The notes under the pieces: model-generated
Told to the model about the DNA's origin: nothing
What the model saw: only the letters and a program-made list of their open reading frames with translations
The model's database searches: none
Shown: positions 1-10,222 of the stretch, one piece after another
Layout: each line of letters begins with the position of its first letter
Numbering within the stretch: position 1 is the first letter of the stretch
DNA from: Colocasia esculenta
Lineage: Eukaryota > Streptophyta > Magnoliopsida > Alismatales > Araceae
Assembly (NCBI GenBank): GCA_014218235.1
Contig: CM024753.1
Span: forward strand, 190,254,348-190,318,347
Reading direction: 5' to 3'
DNA length: 64,000 nucleotides
Made by a program: the position numbers and the translations under genes

Positions 1-1003
1 TAGAGTTCTAGGGGAAGAAAACTTATGGAGAATTTTCAGTTCAGTATAGAGATCAGAAAATAATTTATTTTCAAATTCACCCCCATGATCTGTCAAAATG
101 GAATTCAATTTGAAAGACAAACCCACTAAGGCAGAATTGTAAAAATCTTCTGAATTCTGAACATGCATCACTTTTATGGGATAAGAATAAGACCCAAGTA
201 TATCTAGTAAAGTCATCAATGATCACAAATCCATATCTATTACCACTGAGATTTTGAGTTCTGGTTGGACCAAAAAGATCCATATAAAGCAGCTCAAGTG
301 GTTTAGATGTAAGTACTTCATTGAACACTTTAAAAGATCTTCTTGTTTGTTTTCCTTGAGCACATATCCCACAAACAGGATTGTCAATGACTGGGAAAAA
401 TTCAAGAAGACTTTTTACAAGATTCATTCTTATGAGTTTGCTAATGGTTAAGAAACTTGCATGACCCAACCTTTTATGCCACAACCAAGTAGTGCCATTT
501 TTATTTGCAATCAAACAAACATTTGAAGAAGAGTTATCACACAAATCTATCATGTAAACATTATTTTCTCTTTTGTCAATCAATTTGATTTACTCAGAAG
601 AGGAGTTAATTATTTTGCATGAATCATGTTCAAAAAGAATTTTGTGACCATTGTCACACAATTGACTTATACTAAGCAAGTTGTAATTCAATCCTTCAAC
701 TAAGCAAACATCATCACTTAAGGTTATGCAAGACTTATCAATTTTTCCTTTGCCAATTATTTTTTCTTTATTCGTACCTCCGAAGGTGACTAATCCACCT
801 TCCTTTTCAATCATGCATGAAAATTTATTTATGTCTCCTGTCATGTGTCGTGAGCATCCACTGTCAAGAATCCAGATGTTGTTGGAATTGGATGCACGGC
901 TTTCCTGCACATAATAAATTAGACAAGAAAAGTTTTTGGTACCCACATGAGATTGGTACCAATATCCTGAGTGAGAAGAGAAAACAAATCCTTTCTGACC
1001 CAA
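1..1003 (-). pseudogene. SIRE-type copia pol fragment: protease, GAG-pre-integrase, integrase start
   Basis: Minus-strand pol of a Ty1/copia retrotransposon that runs off the left edge. Reading leftward, a protease motif (WILDSGCSRHMTG, near 860) is followed by LLSISQLCDNGH, the GAG-pre-integrase zinc motif (WLWHKRLGHAS, CGICAQGK, about 480-350) and the integrase core start (LELLYMDLFGPTR, FVIIDDFTRYTWVLF, about 310-190). Segments 1003-590 and 583-77 share one frame, broken by a TAA at 587-589 that fits a Gln codon. Near 140 the frame shifts, so the motif preceding the second catalytic Asp is scrambled. These enzymes normally mature the polyprotein and insert cDNA into the genome; this copy cannot encode them intact. 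The order and wording fit the SIRE/Maximus lineage. Reverse transcriptase would lie beyond the window. Confidence 0.9.
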
Positions 1004-1989
1004 ATTTGTATATGTTTCTTCACAGTGTTCTTTGGACCAGAAGGTTCAACTTTTTATTTTTCAATTTTATGAACATTAGACTTCTTAGTTGGTTTATTCC
1101 ACTGTGAAAACCTTGGCATGTATCGCGGTTGATAAGCAGGAAAGGTGAATGATAGAAATAAGGATTGAACCATTGGTTATCATTGTACCTTTGGTTCCAA
1201 GACTTATTCCATCTTGAATTGTAAGATGAGAAAACATTCCAATTTCCATGAGAAGGATGATTATTGATTGGTTTGAAGTTTTTCTGATTTTTATAAGAAG
1301 GGTAGGTCGACCTATGCATGGTCTATGTCAACCTATGTTGTGTGTGTGTCGACCTGGGTAGGGTATGTGTTGACCTCTAACTTGGATAGGTCGACCTATG
1401 CAGAGTGTGTGTTGACCTCGCAGGTTCTTTCTATTTTTGTATTTTTCCTTTGTTTTCAGATGAACTTGTCTTGACAAATTTTATTAGAAGAATTTTTTAT
1501 GGTTTTATTTTCTTTGGAGATGATTTAGTTTTCTTTGAATTTTGTGGTTCAAAACCTAAGCCATGCTTATTTGAATTCATCTTCATTCCCAGTAGAGCAT
1601 TCATATTTTCTTTGCTTTGTGTGAAGTTCTTGATGATGTCTTCTTTTTCTTTAAGGCAAATGTTGAGTTTTTCAATTTGATTTAATTTTTTTTTTATTTT
1701 CCTTCTCTTTTCCTTCAAATTTATTGACAGAATTGATAAGTTCTTTGTTCAATTTTTGAATTCTCAATTTCAGATCATCAACAAAAATTAGCAATTCATC
1801 ATTTTCTTTAATTTGATCTGAAATTTGAGCTTCTAATTCAGAGATTTTTCCAGAAGATGGTGTGTCATGAAGAATGTTATCAATTTTTCTTTTCAAATAT
1901 TTATTTTCTTTTCTAACATCAAAAAGATTTCCAACTAAATTACCATATGCTTCTTCCCAATCTTCAATGGTAAATAGTTCAAAAGACAT
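1004..1989 (-). pseudogene. Copia gag C-terminal / gag-pol linker region, decayed
   Basis: This continues the gag frame leftward after a TAG at 1996-1998. The segment 1989-1672 (MSFELFTIEDWEEAYG, then a Lys/Glu/Leu-rich stretch) looks like a coiled coil, as expected after the zinc knuckle in SIRE-type gag. The frame shifts inside a T-run (A-run on the coding strand) near 1683-1693 and continues in a second frame to about 1497. Further left, 1319-1020 is Asn/Tyr/Trp-rich linker. Around 1306-1420 the linker holds several GTCGACC/GTTGACC words about 30 bases apart, a non-coding-looking insertion in a coding region. Boundaries are approximate. Confidence 0.7.
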
Positions 1990-1995
1990 ATCTAC

Positions 1996-3087
1996 CTATT
2001 CTTCACTACTTCCAGCCATGAAGCAGATTTCATTTCCTTCTGAACTTGAGGATTCCTTATTACTGTCTAAACTTTGATCCTCATATGACCACGTTGCAAC
2101 CATGGCCTTGTTCTTCTTTTTGTGAAACTCCTTCTTGTGGTTTTTGTACTTGTCCTTCTTAGCCTCTCGACATTCAGCCTTCATATGCCCAGATTTGTTG
2201 CACCTGTAACACACAGGAATTTCATCAGTTTTCTTATGATCAACATGGGAGAGGTGTTTCCTTTTACTAGACATGACATTTTGCTTATTACCAAAATTCT
2301 TCTTGTTTGATTTTAGAAATGCCCTAAATTGTCTAGTAATCAAAGCAAGATTATCATTGTCAGATTTAGATTTTTCAGATTCAGAAATTTCTTTAGATTT
2401 TCCTTTACTATTTGATGAGGCTTTAAGAGCAATGGGTTTTGATTTCATCATGTGTTCCTCAGATGTTTTAAGATTTAGCTCATAAGTCATTAAAGATCCA
2501 ATGAGTTCATCCAATGTTATTTTGGATAAATCCTTTAAATCTTCAATGACTGTGGCTTTAGTGTGCCATACAGGAGATAAAGAATGTAAAATTTTTCTTA
2601 CCAACTCTTCATTTGAGTATTCCTTACCCAAAGCTCGAAGCCCATTGATGATAACCATGAACCTAGCAAACATCTCAGATATAGTTTCATTAGTTTTCAT
2701 GATAAACAATTCATAATCAGAAACTAACATGTTTCCTTTAGTTTGTCTAACTTGAGATGTGCCCTCATATAGCAATTCTAATTTATCCCACATCTCCTTG
2801 GCAGACTTACATATAGAGATTCTGGAATACTCCCTTGGATGGATGGCACATTGCAGCATGTTCATGATGCTGTAGTTCAGGGTGACCCTTCTGATCTGCT
2901 CCCTGGTCCATTGATCTTCATCTCTAGTGACGTCGATTGGTCCTTTTTCAACAATTCTCCATACTTCATAGTTCTGTGCTTTAAGAAAAACCATCATCCT
3001 ATTCTTCCAGTAAGGATAGTCAGTACCATCAAAAAATGGAGGCCTATTAATTGAATGACCTTCAGCAACGAAACCTCTAGAGTCCAT
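1996..3087 (-). CDS. gag: SIRE-type copia gag (capsid/nucleocapsid)
   Basis: Retrotransposon gag of about 363 codons, uninterrupted. The Met at 3087 was chosen because MDSRGFVAEGHSINRP starts the conserved SIRE-type N-terminus; 14 codons upstream are leader. Visible features are FFDGTDYPYWKNRM (DUF4219-like start), the UBN2-type capsid core (KEMWDKLELLYEG, ISEMFARF, LVRKILHSL), a Lys/Ser-rich linker and a CCHC zinc knuckle CYRCNKSGHMKAEC near 2210-2170. Gag packages element RNA into cytoplasmic particles. The gene lies about 110 bases from the PBS and LTR on its right, the normal order for a minus-strand element. It is the best-preserved gene of this copy, though pol beside it is broken. Confidence 0.9.
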   Translation of the reverse strand: MDSRGFVAEGHSINRPPFFDGTDYPYWKNRMMVFLKAQNYEVWRIVEKGPIDVTRDEDQWTREQIRRVTLNYSIMNMLQCAIHPREYSRISICKSAKEMWDKLELLYEGTSQVRQTKGNMLVSDYELFIMKTNETISEMFARFMVIINGLRALGKEYSNEELVRKILHSLSPVWHTKATVIEDLKDLSKITLDELIGSLMTYELNLKTSEEHMMKSKPIALKASSNSKGKSKEISESEKSKSDNDNLALITRQFRAFLKSNKKNFGNKQNVMSSKRKHLSHVDHKKTDEIPVCYRCNKSGHMKAECREAKKDKYKNHKKEFHKKKNKAMVATWSYEDQSLDSNKESSSSEGNEICFMAGSSEE

Positions 3088-3200
3088 GATAAAGACAATC
3101 AAATGAAACACACAGCACAATTTGAGCAAGTAATTGAGTGAATCAAAATCCGAAATACAGAAAATTCACCAAAGCACCTCAGAGTATAGAATTGACTCTA

Positions 3201-3214
3201 ACCTGCTCTGATAC
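3201..3214 (-). promoter_or_regulatory. Primer binding site (initiator tRNA-Met)
   Basis: On the minus strand the sequence after the LTR reads ACTAGTATCAGAGCAGGT, which matches the plant copia PBS consensus TGGTATCAGAGC apart from its first bases. It lies 4 bases inside the LTR end at 3219, as expected for minus-strand priming by initiator tRNA-Met. Confidence 0.75.
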
Positions 3215-4035
3215 TAGTTGTTGGGATCGGATAGGTGACTTTAACAGATGAACTAAGAAATTATGTGTATGGCAGCGGAATTAAAATGAGTGAAACACAC
3301 AATTCGATCAGATCTAAGTGTGGTGTGTGAGTATAGTGAATAAGAACAATAAACCACACGTCAAACCACAGTGCACAGAAGAATTTTAAGGTGGTTCGGA
3401 GAACACAACTTGTGCCTCCTACGTCGACCTCCTCACAGCGGAGGAACTACTAGTACAAGTTCAGTACAATCTGAGCACGACGACTACAACCTCTTTGAAT
3501 GCAATGACTCAAAGAAACCCAGGAGATAGGCACGACAGCCTACTCCACAACCACTTTTGAATTCAGCAAATTCACAAGCCCTTGAGCACTACGGCTTAAG
3601 CACTAGAGCACAACGGCTCCAACCCAGAGCACTATGGCTCCAAACCAGAGTACAAAGTACTCAAACCTCTGGATCACAATAGATCCAAGTTATGCTCGAA
3701 CAAGCATACTTAGAGAATAGATCCTCTAGCAGATCTATCTCAGTACAGGATAAAATGGTAAAGACAAATAGAATTGGGCGATCTGTGTAGAACACATGCA
3801 CAGATCCCCTAGGGAATTTGACACTCAATACAAACACAGACTCGGCTGGATCTCCTTCTGGATCAGCACTGCTGCAACCACGAGCTCCTCCCCTTCTTCT
3901 CCTTCTTCTTCCCTTTGGCGGCGCTCTGCTGCTCTCCTTCTGAACATAGGAGCCTTTCCTGCTCAAAAGCTCTTGTTCAGGAATGCTCTAAGCTTTCTTG
4001 CGTGGGATCATGATTTGGAGTACGAGGATCATGAG

Positions 4036-4044
4036 TATATATAG
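4036..4044 (-). promoter_or_regulatory. TATA-like box of the minus-strand copia LTR
   Basis: CTATATATA on the minus strand, in the same context (CATGNGAC...CATGATCCTCG) as the TATAAATAC box of the related LTR at 7465-7473. It is the likely core promoter of the LTR. Confidence 0.6.
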
Positions 4045-4163
4045 TCCCATGTGTGCATGAGGACCCTTGGAGTGCGTGGGCACAAATATCTATGTCAATT
4101 TCCTTGATCCCTAAACAGCCACGTGTCCAGAAAAATCCACGTTTTTGAACTTCTGACGAAGTA

Positions 4164-4342
4164 TGTCGACACACAGGCAGACTGTGTCAACACCACTGGC
4201 TTCAAATGTTCTGACTGCTTCCTGGGACAGTCATCTAGTGTCGAGACACAGGTGGACTGTGTCGACACCACTGGTTGCTTCTCTCAGAACATGCTTCTGG
4301 GACAGTCAGCCAGTGTCGACACACAGGTGGACTGTGTCGACA
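4164..4342. repeat. Three GTCGACACA...TGTGTCGAC inverted-repeat cassettes
   Basis: Three cassettes at about 4164-4192, 4239-4268 and 4314-4342, period about 75 bp. Each is a short dyad: GTCGACACA, about 9 bases, then TGTGTCGAC. The first and second have one decayed arm (GTCAACA, GTCGAGACA). The intervening sequence also repeats (CTGGGACAGTCA). The same three-unit array lies in the related LTR at 7165-7345. Confidence 0.85.
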
Positions 4343-4580
4343 CCATTGTGACAAATTTATGTAAACCTGAAAATATAAAGTGTAAACCATTAATACAAGA
4401 TATTAACATTAAAATGTTAGATATTAAACATAAGAAACATATTGTTTAAGCATTGTTGTGATATATATAAAATGTATAACATGTTCAATATGCCATCATC
4501 AAAATCAAGGTATGAGTGATGTTCATTGGTCAGCATTAAAATACAACTTTAGGAAATTCCAAAACACACTCAACCTAACA

Positions 4581-4598
4581 TTCTCCCCCTTTTTGATG
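4581..4598 (-). promoter_or_regulatory. Polypurine tract of minus-strand copia element
   Basis: Minus-strand reading is CATCATCAAAAAGGGGGAGAA immediately before the LTR start, the usual plus-strand priming site of SIRE-type elements. Its context matches the PPT at 6913-6927. Homology to that 3' region ends near 4618. Confidence 0.8.
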
Positions 4599-4974
4599 AT
4601 GACAAAATATATTGCACTCTAACATTGATTTCATTGCAGGACCCAAGCAAGTGTGGGTCCCAAAACCAGCTTGATCAGCAAGCTAAAAAGTCTTGCAGCC
4701 ATACATTATAAATGGATTCAAGATATTGGTTGTGCAAGGCAATAAATGATGGGAGAACACAGGTAAAATCTTTGAAAAAGAAATGAAGACTGTTCAGGTA
4801 AAATTTCTTTATCATTTCAAATATAAATTGTCTGAATTGAAATGAATGTTTAATTTTTATCTGAACAATGAGAAATGTGTTTCAATGCTACTTCCAACAA
4901 GAAATTTTTGTCATAACAATTGAAATAATGTTTGTTTGTTTGTGCCCATGACTCCTTGTGTATATCTTCTTTTT

Positions 4975-5105
4975 TGACTTCTTGGTATATCAAATGATGA
5001 CATATGGAAAAACAAGTTATGTTTGTTTGGAAACTATCATTATGCATGAGTAAAATACTCCTCCAAGTACCAAAAGTCATGTTATGCATAAAGCTAATTG
5101 TATGC
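4975..5105. repeat. Diverged direct repeat, copy 1
   Basis: Shares order and wording with 5510-5625: CTTGGTATAT.AAAT..TGAC, then CAAGT.ATG.TTGT.TGGA, then AT.ATGC.TGAGTA and ATGCAT. On the minus strand both copies translate to a similar short peptide (LIYQE, QT.MTC), but neither looks like a real gene. It is probably an old tandem duplication inside the element's 3' region. Confidence 0.6.
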
Positions 5106-5267
5106 ATAATCATGTGTGAATTGATTACAATTTTTTTTTTTCATTCCATGCACATGTTAAGGTAGAGTAAATTTTGGGAAGTACAAAATGCTCTTAAAAA
5201 TGCTCAAATAATTGTTAAAACTTGTTGGAACTTGAAAAGTTCAGAAACTTGAATTTGATCATGCTCC

Positions 5268-5450
5268 GGTCGACACACATCTTCTCTTGTGTCGACACCA
5301 ATTCTTTTTTATCATGATCAGGTCGACACATAGTGCACATGTGTCGACAATAGTTGTTCACTGCTGCTCTATTCTTGAAAAGTTATTCTGACAACATTGA
5401 GTCTGCTACTTCTGTAACTGTCGACACTTGAGATACAGTTGTCGACAGAT
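5268..5450. repeat. Three GTCGACAC-type paired cassettes in copia 3' region
   Basis: Three pairs at about 5268-5299, 5321-5350 and 5418-5450. Each has a GTCGACA word, 12-16 bases, then TGTCGACA in inverted arrangement (for example GTCGACACACAT...TTGTGTCGAC). The intervening sequence is different from the cassettes in the LTR at 4164-4342, but the architecture is the same. Confidence 0.75.
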
Positions 5451-5509
5451 TCTTTGAAATTTTTTGGAAATTGCTTCATTCCAGAATGAAGGCTTCTCAC
5501 ACTGCATTG

Positions 5510-5625
5510 GCATTCTTGGTATATTAAATAGTGACTTGAAGAAAGGCAAGTCATGCTTGTCTGGACACTTTCACTATGCGTGAGTATAAGTCTCCGCCAA
5601 GTAACAAGAGCCTTCTTTTTATGCA
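5510..5625. repeat. Diverged direct repeat, copy 2
   Basis: Partner of 4975-5105, about 535 bp downstream in the same orientation. Confidence 0.6.
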
Positions 5626-6774
5626 TTCTTGAGAGAGAGCCATGTTTTTCTAAATCATTCTTGATGATTCTATTTTTACTTCACATAAATGTTCCTTCTT
5701 CAATAATCTTCATGTTCACCTTGAGAGGGGGAGCTATATGAGAGGGGAATCTTTCAGTATTAGAATTTGTGCTCATTGTCAACTCTTTACTCAATTCTCT
5801 TGACAATTATTGCCCATTTCGAGCCGCAATTATCAGAATTTTTGAGTCATTGTGCTATTTTCTTGTGAGAGAATAAATATACTCAAATTAAAATCATTGT
5901 GCATTTAGTTTATTTTCAAAGATTCATTATCATTTCAAGATTAAGCAATCTAAATACTAAATGTCTTTAAAATGACTTGCAAAACACCTGTAGACACATG
6001 AGTGGTTTTAATACTTAACATGTGCATGTTTAAACTTCATTTTTACCACATGTTAAGAATATTTTTTCTAAATTCGTAGTCATGACTTTTCTGGTCAAAG
6101 CAAACATATTCCTGCAAAACATCAAAAACAATGATCAACAATCTGGAAAGATACAAACAGAGCAATGCAAATTCTTGAACCACTGAGTAATCGAGCCATT
6201 TCACCTAAAAAGTGATTTGTTTCACGTCAAAAAGTGGAAATAAAAAATTTCAACTCTGTATAAGAAAATGAAAGTTAAATCACTGAGTAATCAAGAGGTC
6301 TTGCATCTGATCAATATGACCTCTTGCACTGAAAAGTGAGATTTAACTAATTTATTATTATGTTCTTTCCCAGTTAAAAATGAAAGAAAATCAACTTGAC
6401 AGGATGAAAAAGCTTAAGACCTTAATAAAGTTCAGGTATACTGAGTTTAGACCTATTATTCTACATTGTGTTAAAATTAAAGCTCCTAACATCCTTGTTA
6501 AATATTCTACTCACTCATATAGGTCACTTTACTTCACATTTGCATCATTATTTTAAATACATTCAGATCATTATATCTTGCAATACCTTGTGTTGAGTGT
6601 GTCTTTGTGATTAAACTTTATTGCACAATAACAAAAACACAATAATTTCTCTCATTTGACAATATCACTTTGCCACACTTATTTTGATTATTTCTGACAA
6701 TTCATTTCCTACATTTCATTTCTTGATCTCCTACAATCTTTGTTTCTCTCTCTTATGTATCTTTTTGATGCTGT

Positions 6775-6927
6775 CAAAAAGGGGGAGAAAGTTCTTTAAA
6801 GGGGAGAAAGTTTCTTATGGGAGAAAGTTCAAAGGGTGAATATGGTCAAGGGGAGTTATTGCAGTCAAGGGAGTCAGGCTATTGGGAGATTGTGCATATA
6901 TTTTGTCATCATCAAAAAGGGAGAGAA
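6775..6927 (+). promoter_or_regulatory. Repeated polypurine stretches and final PPT before plus-strand LTR
   Basis: AAAAAGGGGGAGAAAG at about 6776-6791 is followed by AAAGGGGAGAAAG, GGGAGAAAG and finally CATCATCAAAAAGGGAGAGAA ending at 6927, directly before the LTR. Multiple PPT-like runs are typical of the SIRE lineage; only the last is correctly placed to prime plus-strand DNA. Confidence 0.75.
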
Positions 6928-7164
6928 TGCTGGGTTGAGTGTGTTTTAGAATTTCCTAAAGCTGTATTTTAATGATGACCAATGAACATCACCCATACCT
7001 TGATTTTGATGATGACATATTGAACATGTTATACATTTTATATATATCACAACAATGCTTAAACAACATGTTTTTGATGTTTAATATCTCACATTTTAAT
7101 GATAATATCTTGTATTAATGGTTTACACTTTATATTTTCAGGTTTACACAAATTTGTCACAGTG

Positions 7165-7345
7165 GTGTTGACACAGTCCACCTGTGTGTTGACACTGGCT
7201 GACTGTCCCAGAAGCATGTTTAGAGAGAAGTAACTAGTGGTGTCGACACAGTCCACCTGTGTGTCGACACTAGATAACTGTCCTAGGAAGCATTCAGAAC
7301 AGTTGAAGCCAGTGGTGTCGACACAGTCTGCCTGTGTGTCGACAC
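7165..7345. repeat. Three GTCGACACA cassettes in plus-strand copia LTR
   Basis: Cassettes at about 7165-7197, 7242-7271 and 7313-7345 with period about 74 bp. Each reads GTGTCGACACAG, about 8 bases, then TGTGTGTCGACAC. The first unit has GTTGAC in place of GTCGAC in both arms, consistent with C-to-T decay of CG. Confidence 0.85.
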
Positions 7346-7464
7346 ACTTCGACTGAAGCTCAAAAATGGGAATTTTTCTGGACACGTGGCTGCTTAGGGA
7401 TCAAGGGGATTGACCTAGATATTTGTGCCCATGCACTCCAAGGGTCCTCATGCACTCTTGGGAC

Positions 7465-7473
7465 TATAAATAC
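7465..7473 (+). promoter_or_regulatory. TATA box of plus-strand copia LTR
   Basis: TATAAATAC in GGGACTATAAATACCCATG, about 540 bp into the LTR. Position and context match the box in the related inverted LTR. Confidence 0.65.
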
Positions 7474-7967
7474 CCATGATCCTCGTACCCCAAAGGGAAC
7501 CAACCCCATACCATTTCCAGAAGAGGATTTTGGCGGCAAAAGGGGCTTTTCCAGATCTTGCTCCATCTTCAGAAGCTGCAGACCATTCTGTCAAGAGGAA
7601 GGACGTGGGAATGAATGCCAATCTCTGGAGAGAAGTTTGATGTGCTGAGAAAGGGAGCAGATCCAACTGAAGAGCAGTAGCAGAAGAAGAATTTCTAGCA
7701 ATTCAGATGCCAGTGGAGCAGAGCATCACAAATTGAAGGGGATCTTCATCGGATTCTTTCAAGTCTCTTCAATTCGAGCTTCTGCAAGACCTCTTCATCA
7801 AAGAACATCTAATTTACATTTATTTTACTCATTTCTCAGAGTGTTCTTCTCACTTTCGTCTGTGAGATTTGTGCATGAATTTCTGTGCAGATTTCTATGT
7901 ACGATTGAGTCTATGAATTAGATCATTGTTAGAGGATCTGATTTCTTTTGTGTTTGATCTAGCCTTT

Positions 7968-8165
7968 TGTGGTTTGAGCAGTCGTGCTCAATTTGGAGTC
8001 GTTGTGCTCCTGTTGTGGTTTGAGCCGTCACGCTCAATTTGGAGTCATCATGCTCCTATTGTGGTTTGAGCCGTTGTGCTCAATTTTTGGAGTCGTTGTG
8101 CTCCAGGTTGTGTGTTTGAGCCGTCGAGCTCAAGGGTGTTGGAGTCGTCGTACTCCAGTGTGTGT
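7968..8165. repeat. About 57-bp tandem repeat in LTR R/U5 region
   Basis: Three to four units of the form TGGTTTGAGC(C/A)GT, CGTGCTCAATTTGGAGTC, then TGCTCC. The inverted LTR has the equivalent at about 3570-3660. The frame stays open across units, but this is a by-product of the repeat and I do not call a gene. Confidence 0.7.
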
Positions 8166-8497
8166 TGTACTCAGGTTTGATTAGTGTGACCTTACTGTGT
8201 GAGGGGTGGATGTAGGAATCACTGGTGTGATTTCTGAACCACCTAAAAATCATTTGTGCAATGGTTTGATCTGCTTGTCTTCGCTAGATGCTTGCATAGG
8301 ATTTCGCTTTCACACTAAGTGTTTAATTGCTTCACACATTATCCACACACACCCATACTTCAGATTAGTAATTTGTTTGCATGAATTGATCTCTAATTCG
8401 AAGTAATTTTGAATTGCTTAAGCTTCCGCAGTAATTGGTGTTAGATCTATTCAATCCCCCCTTCTAGATCTGATCCATCCACCTATTCGATCCTACA

Positions 8498-8689
8498 AGA
8501 TTGTGATGTCTGTGGACTTAGAAAGTTATTCGAGATAGAGTTTGTCCAAACTATTTTTCTGTGATATGTATATTTAATTTGTAGAAAGTATTTTAAAGGT
8601 TTTGTCATAGAAAAAACACAAAGTTATAATAATCTTAAATTATTTTCTTAGGGGTAGTTGCTCAACACCCATTCTGCAAGATAGATAAC
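8498..8689. other. Unassigned AT-rich sequence
   Basis: Starts directly after the LTR end at 8497. No gene, RNA or recognisable element is visible. Confidence 0.5.
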
Positions 8690-9480
8690 TCATTCTATAA
8701 GACAGACAACTCATTCTGCAAGACATGCATAGTTCATTTGATTTAACAAAAAAATTGATTCGGAAGCCAAACTCATTCGACAGGTGGGCAGAATCGGTAA
8801 AACAAGCCCTGATTCGGTAGGGTAGACTGATTCGGCAGGGTGGACCGATTCAGCAGAGCAGACTGATTCGGCAAGGCACATGCAGAATTGACAGGACTGT
8901 CGAATCGGAAAGACATGTGCGGAATCAACAAGACTATTGAATCGGAAGGGCCACCAAGTCGGCAGAGCTGCTAAGTCGGCATGGCACTGTTAAGAGGTTG
9001 CAAATTCACTCAAACAGTAGAATAAGGAAGGCTTACCGATTCAAATGTTCGAACAAAAATCTGGCAGCATCTCCCCTTAGGCTGGATGATAAGGGGAAAG
9101 ACATGATACTCATCCACCGTAATGGAGACGGTACCGAAAACAAGGTGTATGTCAAAGCAACATCACCTAAATGGCACACGGTGCCGGTTCCCAAGGCATG
9201 CCTAATAGAAGACCGGTTATTACCGAGACCAAAAGTGAACCCGATTAGTGACCAAATAATGTTTGAGTCCATTTAACCGGGCATAGATATCGCCTCATCT
9301 AACCCAGAGTCTTATGGATTTCTCATTTATGATTGAATCTGCAAGGCTAATGTCTCTGCCTGAGTGATTCGGTAGGGGGTCTGTTCATGTGATTCGGCAA
9401 GAGGCCTTGCAGACTCACAAGGCTAATTGGTCACTGATTCTGCAGAGCACCTTGCCGATTCGGCAGTACTGTTCTTAGGT
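8690..9480. repeat. Clustered GATTCGGCA(A/G)GG word array
   Basis: Variants of (A/G)ATTCGGCA(A/G) recur at spacings of roughly 20-30 bases in 8755-8990 and again in 9350-9475, on both strands and with decayed forms (ATTCTGCA, AATCGGAA). The linkers are not conserved, so this is not a simple satellite. Between the clusters, 8998-9276 is an open frame of 92 codons (DDKGKDMILIHRNGDG) that I do not recognise. The parent element is unknown; an LTR or MITE is possible. Confidence 0.55.
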
Positions 9481-10110
9481 CTGTGTGATTCTGCAGCACT
9501 TGTTGTGCATGAAACACGAGATATACAGAGGATCCGAACACCAGGACGGAATGGGGTGGCATCTAAACCCTAGAAGAATCATATTCAGGTCCAGACAGAG
9601 CATAGATATCGGGTTATCTAACCCTTCATGTCTAGAGCGTCAAATCACCGTGAATCTGCAGCGTTGTTTGGACACGATTCTCAAAACACACGAGGGATTT
9701 GAGCTTTCGGTTGGGATGACATGGCATCCAACATGTGATGAAACCATTTATAAGCTTAAACAGGGCCTAGATATTGATTATCCAAACCCTTTGTGTTTCA
9801 AGCTTCATGGCACTGTGATTCTGCAGCAAATGGACAGTCCCAAACAGAACCATATCCAGTGAAGCCCGGTCACAGAGGAAAGGGGAAAAAGCGCCTCTTA
9901 CAGGTCTCATATCATGTATGGTTACATTGGAGCTTGAGATGGGGCTTAGACATTGAGTTATCCAGCCCATTCCCTTACAAGCTCACCATCTCAGCGAATC
10001 TGCAGCATGCATTACAGATGGAAAAGACAGTGATGAGGGGCATTGGGCAGCATCTTGGTTGTTCTCAAACCGAGTGTATGAGGCATAGGTATTGTTTTAC
10101 CTAACCTCTC
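9277..10110 (+). repeat. Diverged ~140-bp tandem repeats with partly conserved translation
   Basis: About five units, each with a (T)AGA(T/C)AT(T/C) core followed by a TCTAACCC-like word and a GAATCTGCAG-like word; the cores sit near 9283, 9602, 9770, 9948 and 10090. In the plus strand two units read in one frame as GMGWHLNPRR...SIDIGLSNP and GMTWHPTCDE...GLDIDYPNP, and a third (in another frame) as WGLDIELSSP. The peptide pattern is better kept than the DNA in places, so a decayed repeat protein is possible, but no family is recognised. Function is unknown. Confidence 0.5.
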
Positions 10111-10217
10111 AGGATTGGGTCCCTAGCCGCCATGATGGATGAGCAAAACCCAAAAGAAAAATATTAAAAGGAAAGGAGAGTTGTCTATTAAAGCTGAGAT
10201 GATGGAGAGGAAAGAGG

Positions 10218-10222
10218 TCTGT
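10218..10222. repeat. Target site duplication TCTGT, left
   Basis: TCTGT directly before the solo LTR, identical to 12041-12045. A 5 bp duplication is normal for LTR retrotransposon integrases. Confidence 0.85.

Larger units (their letters stand above)
3219..4580 (-). repeat. LTR of SIRE-type copia element, minus orientation
   Basis: A 1,362 bp LTR. In element orientation it begins TGTTAGGTTGAGTGTG and ends CCGATCCCAACA, so it has TG...CA ends. A polypurine tract lies outside its start (4581-4598) and a PBS outside its end (3201-3214). It therefore looks like the 3' LTR of one copy and the 5' LTR of the gag-bearing copy to its left. A TATA-like box, a three-unit GTCGACACA cassette array and a repeated 'gagca..acggctc' unit (3570-3660) lie inside. 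It is related to the plus-strand LTR at 6928-8497. Confidence 0.85.
4619..6927 (+). mobile_element. Decayed plus-strand SIRE-type copia internal region
   Basis: This is a plus-strand remnant with no intact gene. At 4639-4683 it reads GPKQVWVPKTSLISK, the conserved gag-pol junction phrase of SIRE-type elements. About 4706-4740 resembles a degenerate WILDSGCSRH protease start. The rest is AT-rich untranslated-type sequence with repeated polypurine stretches near 6778-6850 and a final PPT before the LTR at 6928. The left junction at about 4618 abuts the 3' end of the oppositely oriented element, so RT and RNase H are missing. Two diverged direct repeats and three GTCGAC cassettes lie inside. Confidence 0.65.
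6928..8497 (+). repeat. LTR of SIRE-type copia element, plus orientation
   Basis: A 1,570 bp LTR from TGCTGGGTTGAGTGTG to CTATTCGATCCTACA, preceded directly by a PPT. It is related along its length to the minus-strand LTR at 3219-4580: the same start, three GTCGACACA cassettes (7165-7345), the TATA region and a repeated 'gagccgt..gctc' unit. The internal region to its left is decayed. The sequence to its right (8498 on) is not element sequence, so this is the 3' LTR. The two LTRs form a widely spaced inverted repeat. Confidence 0.85.

Noticed and set aside
8998..9276. 92-codon plus-strand frame as a gene
   Set aside because: No family recognised, both strands are open, and it lies between repeat clusters; left as unassigned.
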